This document shows, in pieces, positions 1 to 7,407 of a DNA stretch of 50,499 bases. Within the stretch, counting starts at the first letter, position 1. Each line of letters starts with the position of its first letter. The notes beneath the pieces were generated by a model, which saw nothing but the letters and a program-made list of their open reading frames with translations, made no database searches and was not told the DNA's origin. A program made the position numbers and the translations under genes. The stretch spans positions 1-50,499 of the forward strand of contig JACQDN010000077.1 in the NCBI GenBank assembly GCA_016201105.1, read 5' to 3'. This DNA comes from Pseudomonadota bacterium (lineage in GTDB: Bacteria > Pseudomonadota > Alphaproteobacteria > Micropepsales > Micropepsaceae).

Positions 1-96
1 GCCCGCATGGCGCGCGAAGTCGCCGCCGTGGAACGCACGGACGAGCCCACGGCTGTAAAGCGCGTCGAAGGCATGCTGCTGAAGAAGGCCGCCTGA
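1..96 (+). CDS. CarD/CdnL-family transcriptional regulator, C-terminal end (5' truncated by window)
   Basis: The first 31 codons read in frame to a TGA at 94-96. The peptide contains RMAREVAAVERTDEPTAV and ends in a Lys/Ala-rich tail. From memory, alphaproteobacterial CarD proteins end with a similar helix (R-M-x-R-E-I-A-A-V followed by an E-x-x-A-V stretch), so this is probably the C-terminal DNA-binding helical domain of a CarD/CdnL regulator. These bind the RNA polymerase beta subunit and stabilise open promoter complexes, often at rRNA promoters. Only the tail is present, so the call rests on a short match and could be wrong. It is followed 27 bases later by a strong intrinsic terminator. 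Confidence 0.5.
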   Translation, partial: ARMAREVAAVERTDEPTAVKRVEGMLLKKAA

Positions 97-123
97 TCGT
101 TCATATCGGCCAAAATTACAAAG

Positions 124-148
124 GCCCGGAGGAAACTCCGGGCTTTTT
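124..148 (+). terminator. Rho-independent terminator after the CarD-like gene
   Basis: Perfect 8-bp stem GCCCGGAG (124-131) with CTCCGGGC (136-143), closed by a GAAA tetraloop and followed by TTTTT, then AC and eight more T. This is a textbook intrinsic terminator. It sits 27 bases after the stop codon of the upstream gene and just before repeat element R1. Confidence 0.93.
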
Positions 149-160
149 ACTTTTTTTTGC

Positions 161-368
161 ATCACCTCCCCCTCGTGGGGAGGTCGAAAAATCCGAAGGA
201 TTTTTCGGGTGAGGGGAAGCCTCACCATTCGCGCTATATCCTTACCCCTCACCCGAAATTTGCTTCGCAAATTTCGACCTCTCCACCCGCCTACGCTTCG
301 CTTCGGCGTGGCAGGTGGGAACTCAAGGCACGCCGTAGCTTTAGCGAAGGCGGCGAGGGAGAGGTGAT
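161..368. repeat. Palindromic 3'-UTR repeat R1 (family A, long form)
   Basis: The element opens with ATCACCTCCCC and closes with GGGAGAGGTGAT. Inside are side hairpins: ACCTCCCC/GGGGAGGT; CGAAAAATCC/GGATTTTTCG; a GGTGAGG...CCTCACC hairpin; and CGAAATTTGC/GCAAATTTCG. GGGTGAGGGG pairs at longer range with CCCCTCACCC. Bases about 283-355 carry an extra segment (CCGCCTACGCTTCG ... TTTAGCGAAGGCGG) that recurs reverse-complemented in R7 (about 39567-39640), so R1 and R7 are the same subtype in opposite orientation. R1 ends 5 bases from the stop codon of the leftward SDR gene. It fills the gap between convergent genes and may act as a bidirectional terminator or mRNA 3'-end stabiliser. Confidence 0.9.
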
Positions 369-373
369 TACCC

Positions 374-1075
374 TCACCAACTCTCCCCAAACGGCCGGAT
401 CTCGACGTTGAAAGACCACGCCGAACGATCCTGATGCGCGACATGCCAGGCCTCGTCTGCGATCGCCGCTGGCTTGATGAAGAAATCGTCGGGCTTGCCG
501 GCAAAGCGCTGGCGCGTCCAAGCCAAGTCGATGACAGCGTCGATCACGATATAGGCGACATGGATCCCCTTGGGACCCAGATCGCGGGCCATCGATTCCG
601 CCAGGATTCTCTGTGCCGCTTTGGTCGGTGCGAAACCGGCGAAACCGGCGCGGCCCCGCAGGGCCGAGGTGTTGCCGGTGACGAGGATGGCGCCCTTCCC
701 CGCTTCGATCATCGCTGGCGCGAGGCGGCGCGCGAGATAGAGAAGCCCCATCGTATTCACTTGGAAGTTTTGGTTCAGGATCTTGGGATCGATATCGAGA
801 AACGATCCGAACGCGCCTCCGACCGCGTTGTGAATGAGCACCGACGGTTTTCCCAATTCTTGCTCGATGCGCGCAACCGCGGCATCGATTTGCCCGGGAT
901 CGCAAACGTCGCAAGGAAATGCCTTGGCGCCCGCAATTTCCGTTTCAAGCGCCTGCAAGCGAGCCGCATCGCGCGCCAGCATAGCGACGCGATAGCCGCC
1001 GGCGGCAAAGCGTTTCGCCAAAGCGCCTCCGGTGCCGGGACCAACACCGGAAATCACGCAAACGGGTTGTGTCAT
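374..1075 (-). CDS. SDR-family protein with degenerate catalytic site
   Basis: A 233-aa Rossmann-fold short-chain dehydrogenase/reductase. The N-terminus has the nucleotide-binding glycines G10-x3-G14-x-G16 and an NA motif (residues 83-84) in place of NNAG. Lys152 matches the catalytic Lys. By spacing against FabG, however, the Tyr position is Phe148 and the Ser position is Asn135, so the usual Ser-Tyr-Lys triad is incomplete. It may bind NAD(P) without classical SDR chemistry or use a different mechanism. The ATG start has a TAGGAG Shine-Dalgarno that overlaps the TAG stop of the upstream MFS pump, so the two genes are tightly coupled. It belongs to the divergent TetR-controlled efflux locus. 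Confidence 0.87.
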   Translation of the reverse strand: MTQPVCVISGVGPGTGGALAKRFAAGGYRVAMLARDAARLQALETEIAGAKAFPCDVCDPGQIDAAVARIEQELGKPSVLIHNAVGGAFGSFLDIDPKILNQNFQVNTMGLLYLARRLAPAMIEAGKGAILVTGNTSALRGRAGFAGFAPTKAAQRILAESMARDLGPKGIHVAYIVIDAVIDLAWTRQRFAGKPDDFFIKPAAIADEAWHVAHQDRSAWSFNVEIRPFGESW

Positions 1076-1084
1076 GGTTGTCTC

Positions 1085-2674
1085 CTAATGTGCATCCGGC
1101 GGCGTCGCGTCGGCGAGAATTTCCGTCTTGCAGAACGGCACGATGACGAGCGCTGCGACGAACGCTACCGCCATCAGGAAAAAGACGTCCTGAAACGCCA
1201 GCGTCAACGCCTGTTGGCTGACGAGTTGAACGATCTCGCCTTGCAGGAGCTTGGCGGCATGCGCCGCGTCCGCGGTGAAAGCCGAGAGTCGCGAGACGGC
1301 GGCGCCGAGCGCACTCGTGTTGGCCTGACCTAACGCTTCACCGAAGCGCTCGCCATGCATGCGACCGTAGTCCTGCAGCCATGTCGTCACCGTCGCGATG
1401 CCGAAAGCGCCACCAAGATTGCGCATGAGATTGAACAGTCCCGAGGCATAGCGCAGTTCCTCCGGCGGGACGCCGTTCAGCGCCATGCCGACCGAGGGCA
1501 CAATGCACAGAAGGATGGCGAAGCCGCGGATCGCTTGCGCCGGAAACAACTCCCAGAATCCCCACGCCGAGGTGACGCCCGACATCAGCCAGAGGGCAAG
1601 CGCGAAGAGGGAAAAGCCGACGCCAATCACGATGCGCTGGTCGACGATGGTGGTTAGCCGCGCGGCAAGCGGCGCGCCCAGTGTCATGAAAATACCGGTG
1701 ACGAAAACTGTTGTCCCGATGTCCAGGCTGGAATAGCCGCGCACGCGTCCCAGGAAAAGCGGCGTCAAATAGGTGGACGCGTAGAGTCCGAACCCGATGA
1801 CGACACTGAGCACGCATGCCAGTGCGAAAGTCGGCCGGCGAAACGGCGTCAGTTTCATCACCGGCATGGTGGAGAAATAAGATCGCTCGAGAAACACCGC
1901 GAAGCCAACGGCGGACATCCAAGCGACGGTCTGGATGGTTTGGTCCTCGAACCATTGATGACGCGGGCCTTCCTCGAGCACGTATTGCAGCGAGCCGAGG
2001 AACAGCGCGAGCGAGGCGACGTGCAGCCAGTCGATCCGCTTGAGCATTGCGAGATTGGGTTCGTCGACCTTGCCCAAAAGCGGCAGCAATATCGCGATGG
2101 CCGCTCCCGGCACGATGTTGACGAAGAAAAGCCAGTGCCAGCTTGAGACGTCCGTGATCCAGCCGCCGAGAGTCGGCCCCAAAGTCGGTGCCAGCGTCGA
2201 GGTGATGCCCAGAATGGCCGGGATCATCGCGCGGCGGCGGCCGGAAAACATGGCGAAGCCGGTGGCGAACACTGTGGGTACCATCGCGCCGCCGACGAAA
2301 CCCTGGATGGCCCGAAAGATGGTCATGGATTGGATGCTCCACGCCATGCCGCAAAGCAGACTCGAAAGCGTGAACAGAACGGCCGAGAGCGTGAACAGCC
2401 AGCGCGTCGAAAGTGCTTGCGACAGGAACGCGGCGAGCGGGATCATGACGATTTCCGCCATCAGATAGGCGGTTTGTACCCAGGCGATCTCATCGGGTCC
2501 GGCTGAAAGCCCCGATTGGATGGAGTTGAGCGACGCAGCGACGATCTGAATGTCGAGCAAGGCCATGAACTGGCCGAACGCCATGATGGCAAAAATGACG
2601 AGCTTCCGCGCCTCGCTCAGGCCGGCGGCCACAGGCTGGGTTTGGCTGGAAAGACTGGCGGAAGCGGCACCCAC
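1085..2674 (-). CDS. DHA2-family (EmrB/QacA-like) MFS multidrug efflux pump
   Basis: A 529-aa polytopic inner-membrane protein with about 14 hydrophobic segments. The first helix carries the acidic LLDIQIVAASLNS motif typical of drug:H+ antiporter-2 pumps, and WVQTAYLMAEIVMIPL follows as TM2. The length is normal for EmrB. The start appears to be GTG at 2674, preceded by AAGGG on the reverse strand; the next Met lies inside TM1. The pump probably works with the HlyD/EmrA adaptor at 3817-4902 and an outer-membrane channel not encoded here. It is transcribed away from tetR, from a promoter overlapping the 2691-2712 palindrome, and is followed directly by the SDR gene. Confidence 0.92.
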   Translation of the reverse strand: MGAASASLSSQTQPVAAGLSEARKLVIFAIMAFGQFMALLDIQIVAASLNSIQSGLSAGPDEIAWVQTAYLMAEIVMIPLAAFLSQALSTRWLFTLSAVLFTLSSLLCGMAWSIQSMTIFRAIQGFVGGAMVPTVFATGFAMFSGRRRAMIPAILGITSTLAPTLGPTLGGWITDVSSWHWLFFVNIVPGAAIAILLPLLGKVDEPNLAMLKRIDWLHVASLALFLGSLQYVLEEGPRHQWFEDQTIQTVAWMSAVGFAVFLERSYFSTMPVMKLTPFRRPTFALACVLSVVIGFGLYASTYLTPLFLGRVRGYSSLDIGTTVFVTGIFMTLGAPLAARLTTIVDQRIVIGVGFSLFALALWLMSGVTSAWGFWELFPAQAIRGFAILLCIVPSVGMALNGVPPEELRYASGLFNLMRNLGGAFGIATVTTWLQDYGRMHGERFGEALGQANTSALGAAVSRLSAFTADAAHAAKLLQGEIVQLVSQQALTLAFQDVFFLMAVAFVAALVIVPFCKTEILADATPPDAH

Positions 2675-2690
2675 GAAGACCCTTGATCTT

Positions 2691-2712
2691 TTATATGACG
2701 ATTATCATATAA
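2691..2712. promoter_or_regulatory. TetR-type operator in the divergent promoter region
   Basis: Perfect inverted repeat: TTATATGA (2691-2698), a 6-base spacer, TCATATAA (2705-2712). It lies between the divergent MFS pump (start 2674) and tetR (start 2748) in a locally AT-rich patch. It is the only palindrome in the intergenic region and has the size and symmetry of TetR-family sites. A regulator bound here would block promoters in both directions. Confidence 0.8.
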
Positions 2713-2747
2713 TGGACGAGAGCCGATCGGCAAGGAGTTCGCCCCCG

Positions 2748-3362
2748 ATGCGCTACAGCGAAGCCCACAAGCAGGAAACTCATCAGCGTCTATTGAATCT
2801 CGCCGCGAAAGCGCTGCGCGAAAAAGGCCCTGACCATCTCTCTGTCGCCGACGTGATGAAGTCAGCCGGCCTCACTCATGGCGGCTTCTATGCTCATTTC
2901 AAATCGAAAGACGCGTTTCTCGCAGAAACGTTGCAAACGATTTTCGACCAGGCGTCCGAGAGGATGCGCCGCATGGTCGACGGCATGCCGCCGCGTCATG
3001 CCCTGGCCACCTATATCGATTTCTATGTTTCGCCCGCTCACCGTGACGGGCTCGCGCGAGGCTGCCCGGTGGTGGCACTCAATTCCGACCTGCCCCGCCA
3101 ATCCAAACAGTTTCGCGCCGCTTTCGATGCCGGCGTGCAACGCATGGTGAGATTCCTGGCCGCATGGGTTGCGACGACCAGCGCCGAAGAACCGGAGAAG
3201 CTCGCGGCTTCCCTGCTCTCCGCCATGGCGGGTGCCGTGGCGCTGTCGCGCGCGGTGAGCGACCGCAAGCTCTCCGACGATCTTCTGGAAGCCACACGAT
3301 CGGGCATCAAAGCGCGTCTCGGTCTCGACGACGCGGCCCTGTCGCGGGCGGCGCGGCAATGA
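2748..3362 (+). CDS. TetR/AcrR-family transcriptional regulator
   Basis: 204 aa. The N-terminal helix-turn-helix domain spans residues about 10-55 and contains LSVADVMKSAGLTHGGFYAHFKSK, typical of the TetR/AcrR family. The C-terminal ligand-binding domain is helical and includes the GCPVVALNSDL stretch found in the AcrR-type C-terminal domain. The start was placed at ATG 2748 because AAGGAG (2732-2737) sits 10 bases upstream. An in-frame ATG at 2712 would overlap the operator, and upstream codons run into the divergent gene. The stop overlaps the next start as ATGA. It probably represses both itself and the pump operon. Confidence 0.93.
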   Translation: MRYSEAHKQETHQRLLNLAAKALREKGPDHLSVADVMKSAGLTHGGFYAHFKSKDAFLAETLQTIFDQASERMRRMVDGMPPRHALATYIDFYVSPAHRDGLARGCPVVALNSDLPRQSKQFRAAFDAGVQRMVRFLAAWVATTSAEEPEKLAASLLSAMAGAVALSRAVSDRKLSDDLLEATRSGIKARLGLDDAALSRAARQ

Positions 3363-3820
3363 ACGCGCCTGTGAACGTCAGTGCCGATTTCGCCGAACTC
3401 TCGGGTCTGGAGCAATTGAAAGCTGCCTTTTCCGCACGCGGCGATTTCAAGGGCATCGGCAAGACACTCAACTTCCGCGCCGTCACGCTCGAACAAGGCT
3501 TCGTCGTGTTTGAGGGCCATCCGACCAAAGACGTCTATAACCCCATCGGCACGGTGCATGGCGGTTACGCCGCGACCTTGCTCGACAGCGCGATGGCCTG
3601 CGCGGTGCATTCACAACTCAAGTCCGGTCAGGGCTACACGACCCTGGAATTGAAAGTCGCCTATCACCGCGCCATGACCGAAGAGAGCGCTCCCGTCCGC
3701 GCCGAAGGCAAGCTGATTTCGCTGGGGCGGCGCGCCGCTTTCGCCGAAGGGCGCTTGCTCGATGCGAACGGCAAACTTTGCGCCACGGCCACCACAACCT
3801 GCCTGGTGTTCAGTAAATGA
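3359..3820 (+). CDS. PaaI-family hotdog thioesterase
   Basis: 153 aa, a normal length for a single hotdog domain. The motif NPIGTVHGGYAATLLDSAMA (HGG followed by the central helix with an acidic residue) is the PaaI/4HBT signature. The family hydrolyses acyl-CoA or aryl-CoA thioesters. The start ATG overlaps the tetR stop (ATGA at 3359-3362) and the stop overlaps the HlyD start (ATGA at 3817-3820), so all three are translationally coupled. A thioesterase between an efflux regulator and the pump adaptor suggests that the exported or sensed molecule is an acyl or aryl thioester or its free acid; that is inference. Confidence 0.9.
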   Translation: MNAPVNVSADFAELSGLEQLKAAFSARGDFKGIGKTLNFRAVTLEQGFVVFEGHPTKDVYNPIGTVHGGYAATLLDSAMACAVHSQLKSGQGYTTLELKVAYHRAMTEESAPVRAEGKLISLGRRAAFAEGRLLDANGKLCATATTTCLVFSK

Positions 3821-4902
3821 CCACGACATTCGATTCACTCGGTGAAACCACGACGCGCCCATCTTCCCTCGCCGGCCGGTTTCGGGCGCTGCCGAAACGT
3901 GCGCTGATGGTCATGGGGTTGGCCGCCGCGGCGATCGTCGGAGGCGGATTGTGGATCGCATCGCCGGCCGCATCGGTGTCGACGGACGACGCCTACGTCA
4001 AAGCCGACACCACCATCGTTGCACCCAAAGTGCATGGCCTGATTGCACAAGTGCTGGTGCGCGACAATCAACGGGTGACGGCCGGACAGCCTCTCATCCA
4101 GATCGATCCTGACGACTATCGGCAGGCCGTGACCTCGGCCGAAGCCGACGTCGCTGCCGCCGAGGCCGCGCTGGATCAGCAAACGGCCCAGGAATCGTTG
4201 GCAGCAGCCAATGCGCGGGCTGCGAGCGCAAGCGTTCGCTCGGCAGACGCCGAAAGAGCGCGCGCCGATGCCGATCGCTCGCGCTTCGATGTCCTGGTGC
4301 AATCCGGCGATGTCTCGCGGCGCACGGCAGAACAGATGCGCGCGACAGCCGCAAGCGCCGATGCCGATGCAGACAAGTCGCGTGCTGCCCTTGCCGCAAG
4401 CGAAGAACAGGTGACCGTGGTCGCGAAGATGCGCGGCCAGCTCGAAGCCGCCGTCGCAAAAGCCAAGGCTGCGCTGTCGGTGGCAAGGCTCAATCTCGAT
4501 CACACAATCATACGCGCGCCGGTTTCCGGCATCGTCGGCGACCGCCAGGCGCAGATCGGCGAATATGTTCAACCGGGCACCGCGCTGATGACCGTCGTGC
4601 CGATGAACACGATCTATGTCGTGGCCAACTACAAGGAGACCCAGACTTCACGGATGCTGGTGGGCCAGCACGTGCGTGTGCGCATCGATGCCCTGCCCGG
4701 CCGCGACTTCGACGGCGTGGTGGAGAGTTTCGCGCCGGCTTCAGGCTCTGAGACTTCGCTGCTGCCCTTCGAACCGGCCACCGGAAACTTCACGCGCGTC
4801 GTTCAGCGCATTCCGGTTCGTATTCGCATCTTGCCAGGACAGAAAGACGTGGAGCGTCTGCGGCCGGGCCTCTCGGCGGATGTGAGGGTGGATCTCTCTT
4901 GA
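3817..4902 (+). CDS. HlyD/EmrA-family membrane fusion protein (efflux adaptor)
   Basis: 361 aa with one N-terminal membrane anchor at about residues 28-48 and the EmrA hallmark STDDAYVKADTTIVAPKVHG directly after it. An alanine-rich coiled-coil hairpin spans about residues 100-220, flanked by the two halves of a lipoyl/barrel-sandwich domain, with a beta-barrel domain at the C-terminus. It links the inner-membrane MFS pump to an outer-membrane factor across the periplasm. Its partner is the divergent pump at 1085-2674. It ends 4 bases before the convergent nuclease-like gene. Confidence 0.93.
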   Translation: MTTTFDSLGETTTRPSSLAGRFRALPKRALMVMGLAAAAIVGGGLWIASPAASVSTDDAYVKADTTIVAPKVHGLIAQVLVRDNQRVTAGQPLIQIDPDDYRQAVTSAEADVAAAEAALDQQTAQESLAAANARAASASVRSADAERARADADRSRFDVLVQSGDVSRRTAEQMRATAASADADADKSRAALAASEEQVTVVAKMRGQLEAAVAKAKAALSVARLNLDHTIIRAPVSGIVGDRQAQIGEYVQPGTALMTVVPMNTIYVVANYKETQTSRMLVGQHVRVRIDALPGRDFDGVVESFAPASGSETSLLPFEPATGNFTRVVQRIPVRIRILPGQKDVERLRPGLSADVRVDLS

Positions 4903-4906
4903 GATC

Positions 4907-5731
4907 CTAAGGCATCGCCGGGCGCATCGACGGTGCTTCGATGATCTCTATGGCGTTGGGCGTCGCGATATCGATTTCCGCGCCGTTCTGCTGTTTGACG
5001 AAACCGCGCACGCGCACGAACTTTCCTTGATAGTCGGCGGGCGTGACATACGCGTTGCGGAAATTCGCCATGTTCTCCGGCGCGATGGTGACGGTAAAAT
5101 CGTTTTTCCAGTCAGCGCCGAAGTTCAGATAGGCGCGGCCGTCGCGCGTGACGACCGTGACGACCATTCCTTCCACGAGTTGAAATGTACCCACGTCACG
5201 CGCCACCGTCTGCGGCGTTCGTATCGCATAGGCTGACGAAGCCCATAGGCCGAATCGTTTGTCGCGCGCCTCGCGTTCGGCCGCGTAGAGCTCACTGGCG
5301 CATTCCGGACGATCCGCGGCGACGTTCACCCGCGCCAAGCCTCGGCGCAGCATTGCGACCTGCAGCCACGGCTCATCGAGGTCTTCGAAGAAAACCTGCG
5401 CACGGACGCGGTCATAGCGATCCTCTTTGGGAACATGCACAGCCAGCGTTGCACGGTGGCCGCGGGCGAAATCGTTGAGCGTCGAAATAGCCTGGTCGGC
5501 CAGAAAACCGGGGGCATGGTCTCGAGAACCTTGGGGCAGCAGCAGCCCCTCGACCTTCACCGCGCGCCCGTCGCTGACGACGAGCACACCGTTTCTTTCG
5601 GCGCGAACGATGGGGGCATCCGCGACCTCGATCATGCCGGCGCAGTCGGGCAGCGCGGCGGCGGCAGCGGGGTCCGACACACCACAGAGGACGATCACTC
5701 CCCACGTTAACTGTGCGAAAGAAAGCCTCAC
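4907..5731 (-). CDS. Secreted thermonuclease (SNase)-like protein
   Basis: 274 aa with an N-terminal signal peptide ending in an Ala run (about residues 1-26). Residues about 40-170 resemble the staphylococcal nuclease OB-fold: a central DRYDRVRAQVFFED strand, then QVAMLRRGLARV and an EREARDKRFGLWA segment equivalent to the E-x2-A-x5-G-I/L-W motif. The C-terminal 100 residues look like an added OB-like domain (VRVRGFVKQQNGAEIDI). The start is GTG at 5731. The catalytic Asp/Glu/Arg set is not clearly complete, so nuclease activity is uncertain; some family members are non-catalytic envelope proteins. Confidence 0.75.
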   Translation of the reverse strand: MRLSFAQLTWGVIVLCGVSDPAAAAALPDCAGMIEVADAPIVRAERNGVLVVSDGRAVKVEGLLLPQGSRDHAPGFLADQAISTLNDFARGHRATLAVHVPKEDRYDRVRAQVFFEDLDEPWLQVAMLRRGLARVNVAADRPECASELYAAEREARDKRFGLWASSAYAIRTPQTVARDVGTFQLVEGMVVTVVTRDGRAYLNFGADWKNDFTVTIAPENMANFRNAYVTPADYQGKFVRVRGFVKQQNGAEIDIATPNAIEIIEAPSMRPAMP

Positions 5732-5897
5732 CGTCCGCTCTCGCCAATTTCCAAGATTCCTCTATCCCGCCGCGCGACATTGCGCATCAGCTCAGCCAAA
5801 ACGTGCTGAACGGGAAAAATCCTTCACAATCCGTGCGATGCGACAACCATCTCCCGTGATGTAAAAAGATCCACAATGCATGGGACTATCAGACGGT

Positions 5898-5987
5898 TAT
5901 AATAGTTGCACAGATATGCGTGAGCCGCATGCCGGGCTCGTGGGCTTGTGCTCTGAGAATTGCCCTTGATTGGCCCCAATTCAGGGC
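5898..5987 (+). promoter_or_regulatory. Candidate promoter (-10) and leader hairpin upstream of a small membrane protein
   Basis: A perfect TATAAT lies at 5898-5903 in an AT-rich patch, without a convincing -35. A near-palindromic hairpin follows at 5962-5987: GCCCT pairs with AGGGC, and TTGG pairs with CCAA with one bulge. The small-protein start at 6023 is about 110 bases after the presumed transcription start, which leaves a structured 5' leader. No other recognisable feature occurs in 5732-6022. Confidence 0.4.
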
Positions 5988-6022
5988 TCGTGTTGTCTGC
6001 AGGGAGTCGTGGGAGGCGGCAG

Positions 6023-6250
6023 ATGGAGCGCCGGTATTATCTGGTGAAGGTGGGTGTGGTCGTTCTGGCCATCCTCACGGCTGTCATCACCGGGAGCATG
6101 AACTCCTCCAGCGTGTCCCACGCCATCAACCACGCGCAGTACAGCGCACCCGCCACCATCGAAGCGGCGGCGTGGCGGACGACAGCCTACATCGCCCACG
6201 CCATCGCTCACCTGCTCGACGCAGCCCTCACCGAACCGCTTGCAGGCTGA
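6023..6250 (+). CDS. Small membrane protein of unknown function
   Basis: 75 codons starting at ATG 6023 with GGGAGG at 6011-6016, a good ribosome binding site. Residues about 7-25 (LVKVGVVVLAILTAVITG) form one hydrophobic segment after a basic MERRYY start. The rest is Ala/His-rich and amphipathic (YIAHAIAHLLDAA). I do not recognise a family. The 3' end overlaps the convergent SDR gene by 23 bases, which lowers confidence. The promoter-like TATAAT and clear Shine-Dalgarno support translation. Confidence 0.5.
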   Translation: MERRYYLVKVGVVVLAILTAVITGSMNSSSVSHAINHAQYSAPATIEAAAWRTTAYIAHAIAHLLDAALTEPLAG

Positions 6251-7094
6251 CGCCTTTCGGCGGCGGGATCCAATCGGGTACAAAGAAATCCGGCATCAGA
6301 TCCTTGGAAGGATCGACGCGATATTTGTCGAAATCGCTGACCCCGTTTTCGGCGAGAAACGTGTCGTCGATGAGAAACTTGCCGGTGAATTCGCGCGCCT
6401 TCTTGGTGAAGATGAGATGAGCGGCATCGGCCAGGATATCGACGGTACGGCAATGTTTCATGCCTTCGTCGCCTGCGAGGGCGTTGCGGATCGCTGCCGT
6501 GGCGATGCCGGTGCGCGGCCATAGCGCGTTGAAGGCGATGCCGTCGTCGGCGAATTCGGCCGCCATGCCGAGCACACACATGCTCATGCCGAATTTCGCC
6601 ATCGTGTAAGCGGTGTGGTTCCTGAACCATTTGGCGTTCATGTCGAGCGGCGGCGAGAGCATCAGCACATGCGGATTGGCCGCGCGCTTCAGATGCGGGA
6701 TGCATGCCCGGCTCGTGAGATAGGTGCCGCGCGCGTTGATCTGGTTCATCAGATCGTAGCGCTTCATGTCGGTCTGGAGCGTGCCGGTGAGCTGGATGGC
6801 GCTGGCATTGTTCACGCAGATGTCGATACCGCCGAAACGCGCCACCGCCTGTTGGACCGCAGCTTCAACCTGATCCTCAAATCGGATGTCGCAAACCAGC
6901 GGCAGCGCCTTGCCGCCCGCCTTCTCGATCTCTTCAGCAGCCGTATAAATGGTGCCCTGGAGTTTGGGGTGCGGCGCGCCGGTCTTGGCGGCGATGATCA
7001 CATTCGCGCCATCGCGGGCGGCTCTGAGGGCAATGGCCAGCCCGATTCCCCGGCTGGCGCCTGTCACAAACAAAGTTTTTCCGCGCAAATCCAT
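6228..7094 (-). CDS. SDR oxidoreductase, HSDL2-like
   Basis: 288 aa from ATG 7094, chosen because GAAGGA lies about 6 bases upstream. An in-frame ATG at 7127 has no ribosome binding site. The nucleotide-binding motif is TGASRGIG, then CVNNASA, and the active site is Tyr in YTMAKFGMS with its Lys four residues on. The YTMAKFGMSMCVLGMAAEF stretch and the LWPRTGIATAA segment are typical of the hydroxysteroid-dehydrogenase-like-2 group, which lacks the SCP2 domain in bacteria. The substrate is unknown. It stands alone on this strand. Confidence 0.9.
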   Translation of the reverse strand: MDLRGKTLFVTGASRGIGLAIALRAARDGANVIIAAKTGAPHPKLQGTIYTAAEEIEKAGGKALPLVCDIRFEDQVEAAVQQAVARFGGIDICVNNASAIQLTGTLQTDMKRYDLMNQINARGTYLTSRACIPHLKRAANPHVLMLSPPLDMNAKWFRNHTAYTMAKFGMSMCVLGMAAEFADDGIAFNALWPRTGIATAAIRNALAGDEGMKHCRTVDILADAAHLIFTKKAREFTGKFLIDDTFLAENGVSDFDKYRVDPSKDLMPDFFVPDWIPPPKGVSLQAVR

Positions 7095-7197
7095 TGTGAG
7101 TCCTTCAATTTCTATCTTTTTGGTCATCTTGACCGAACAGGCTGGAGCAAAGATTATTATCTAGGACCGGCTGTCTTACAGGGGGGACCCCTAGCAA

Positions 7198-7338
7198 ATG
7201 CGTACTGAGAACAAATCCACCAAAATGGCGGGCAAGTCCCAGCTGCTCACATGGCAGCGCCCCCAGCTCAAGAAGCTTGCGACCGAAGATGCCGAGCTTC
7301 GCCGCCACGGCTCACCGGACCTCACGGTAAACTCATAG
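7198..7338 (+). CDS. Small ORF, possible RiPP-precursor-like peptide
   Basis: 46 codons from ATG 7198 to TAG 7338, below usual annotation size. GGGGGGA at about 7180-7186 could serve as a ribosome binding site with long spacing. The peptide is hydrophilic and contains TWQRPQLKKLATEDAEL, a W/Y-x2-P-x-L-x2-L pattern like the leader recognition motif of lasso-type RiPP precursors. It ends in GSPDLTVNS. No asparagine-synthetase-like cyclase, B1/B2 protease or other maturation gene lies nearby. The call rests on one short motif. Confidence 0.35.
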   Translation: MRTENKSTKMAGKSQLLTWQRPQLKKLATEDAELRRHGSPDLTVNS

Positions 7339-7407
7339 GCCTGGGGCCTTAGGCGGCCTACCCGACTTCGATCGAGAGACACGCTCAACCGCTTGCTGCG
7401 GCCGATG

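Noticed and set aside
161..368. CRISPR-like array from the repeated hairpins
   Set aside because: No regular spacing, no direct repeats with unique spacers, and no cas genes in the window.
434..1333. A 299-codon plus-strand frame over the SDR and MFS genes
   Set aside because: Antisense to two genes with clear protein motifs; the codon pattern and composition are those of a shadow.
2550..2747. Upstream starts for the TetR gene
   Set aside because: These would run through the divergent pump gene and the operator; ATG 2748 has AAGGAG at the right distance.
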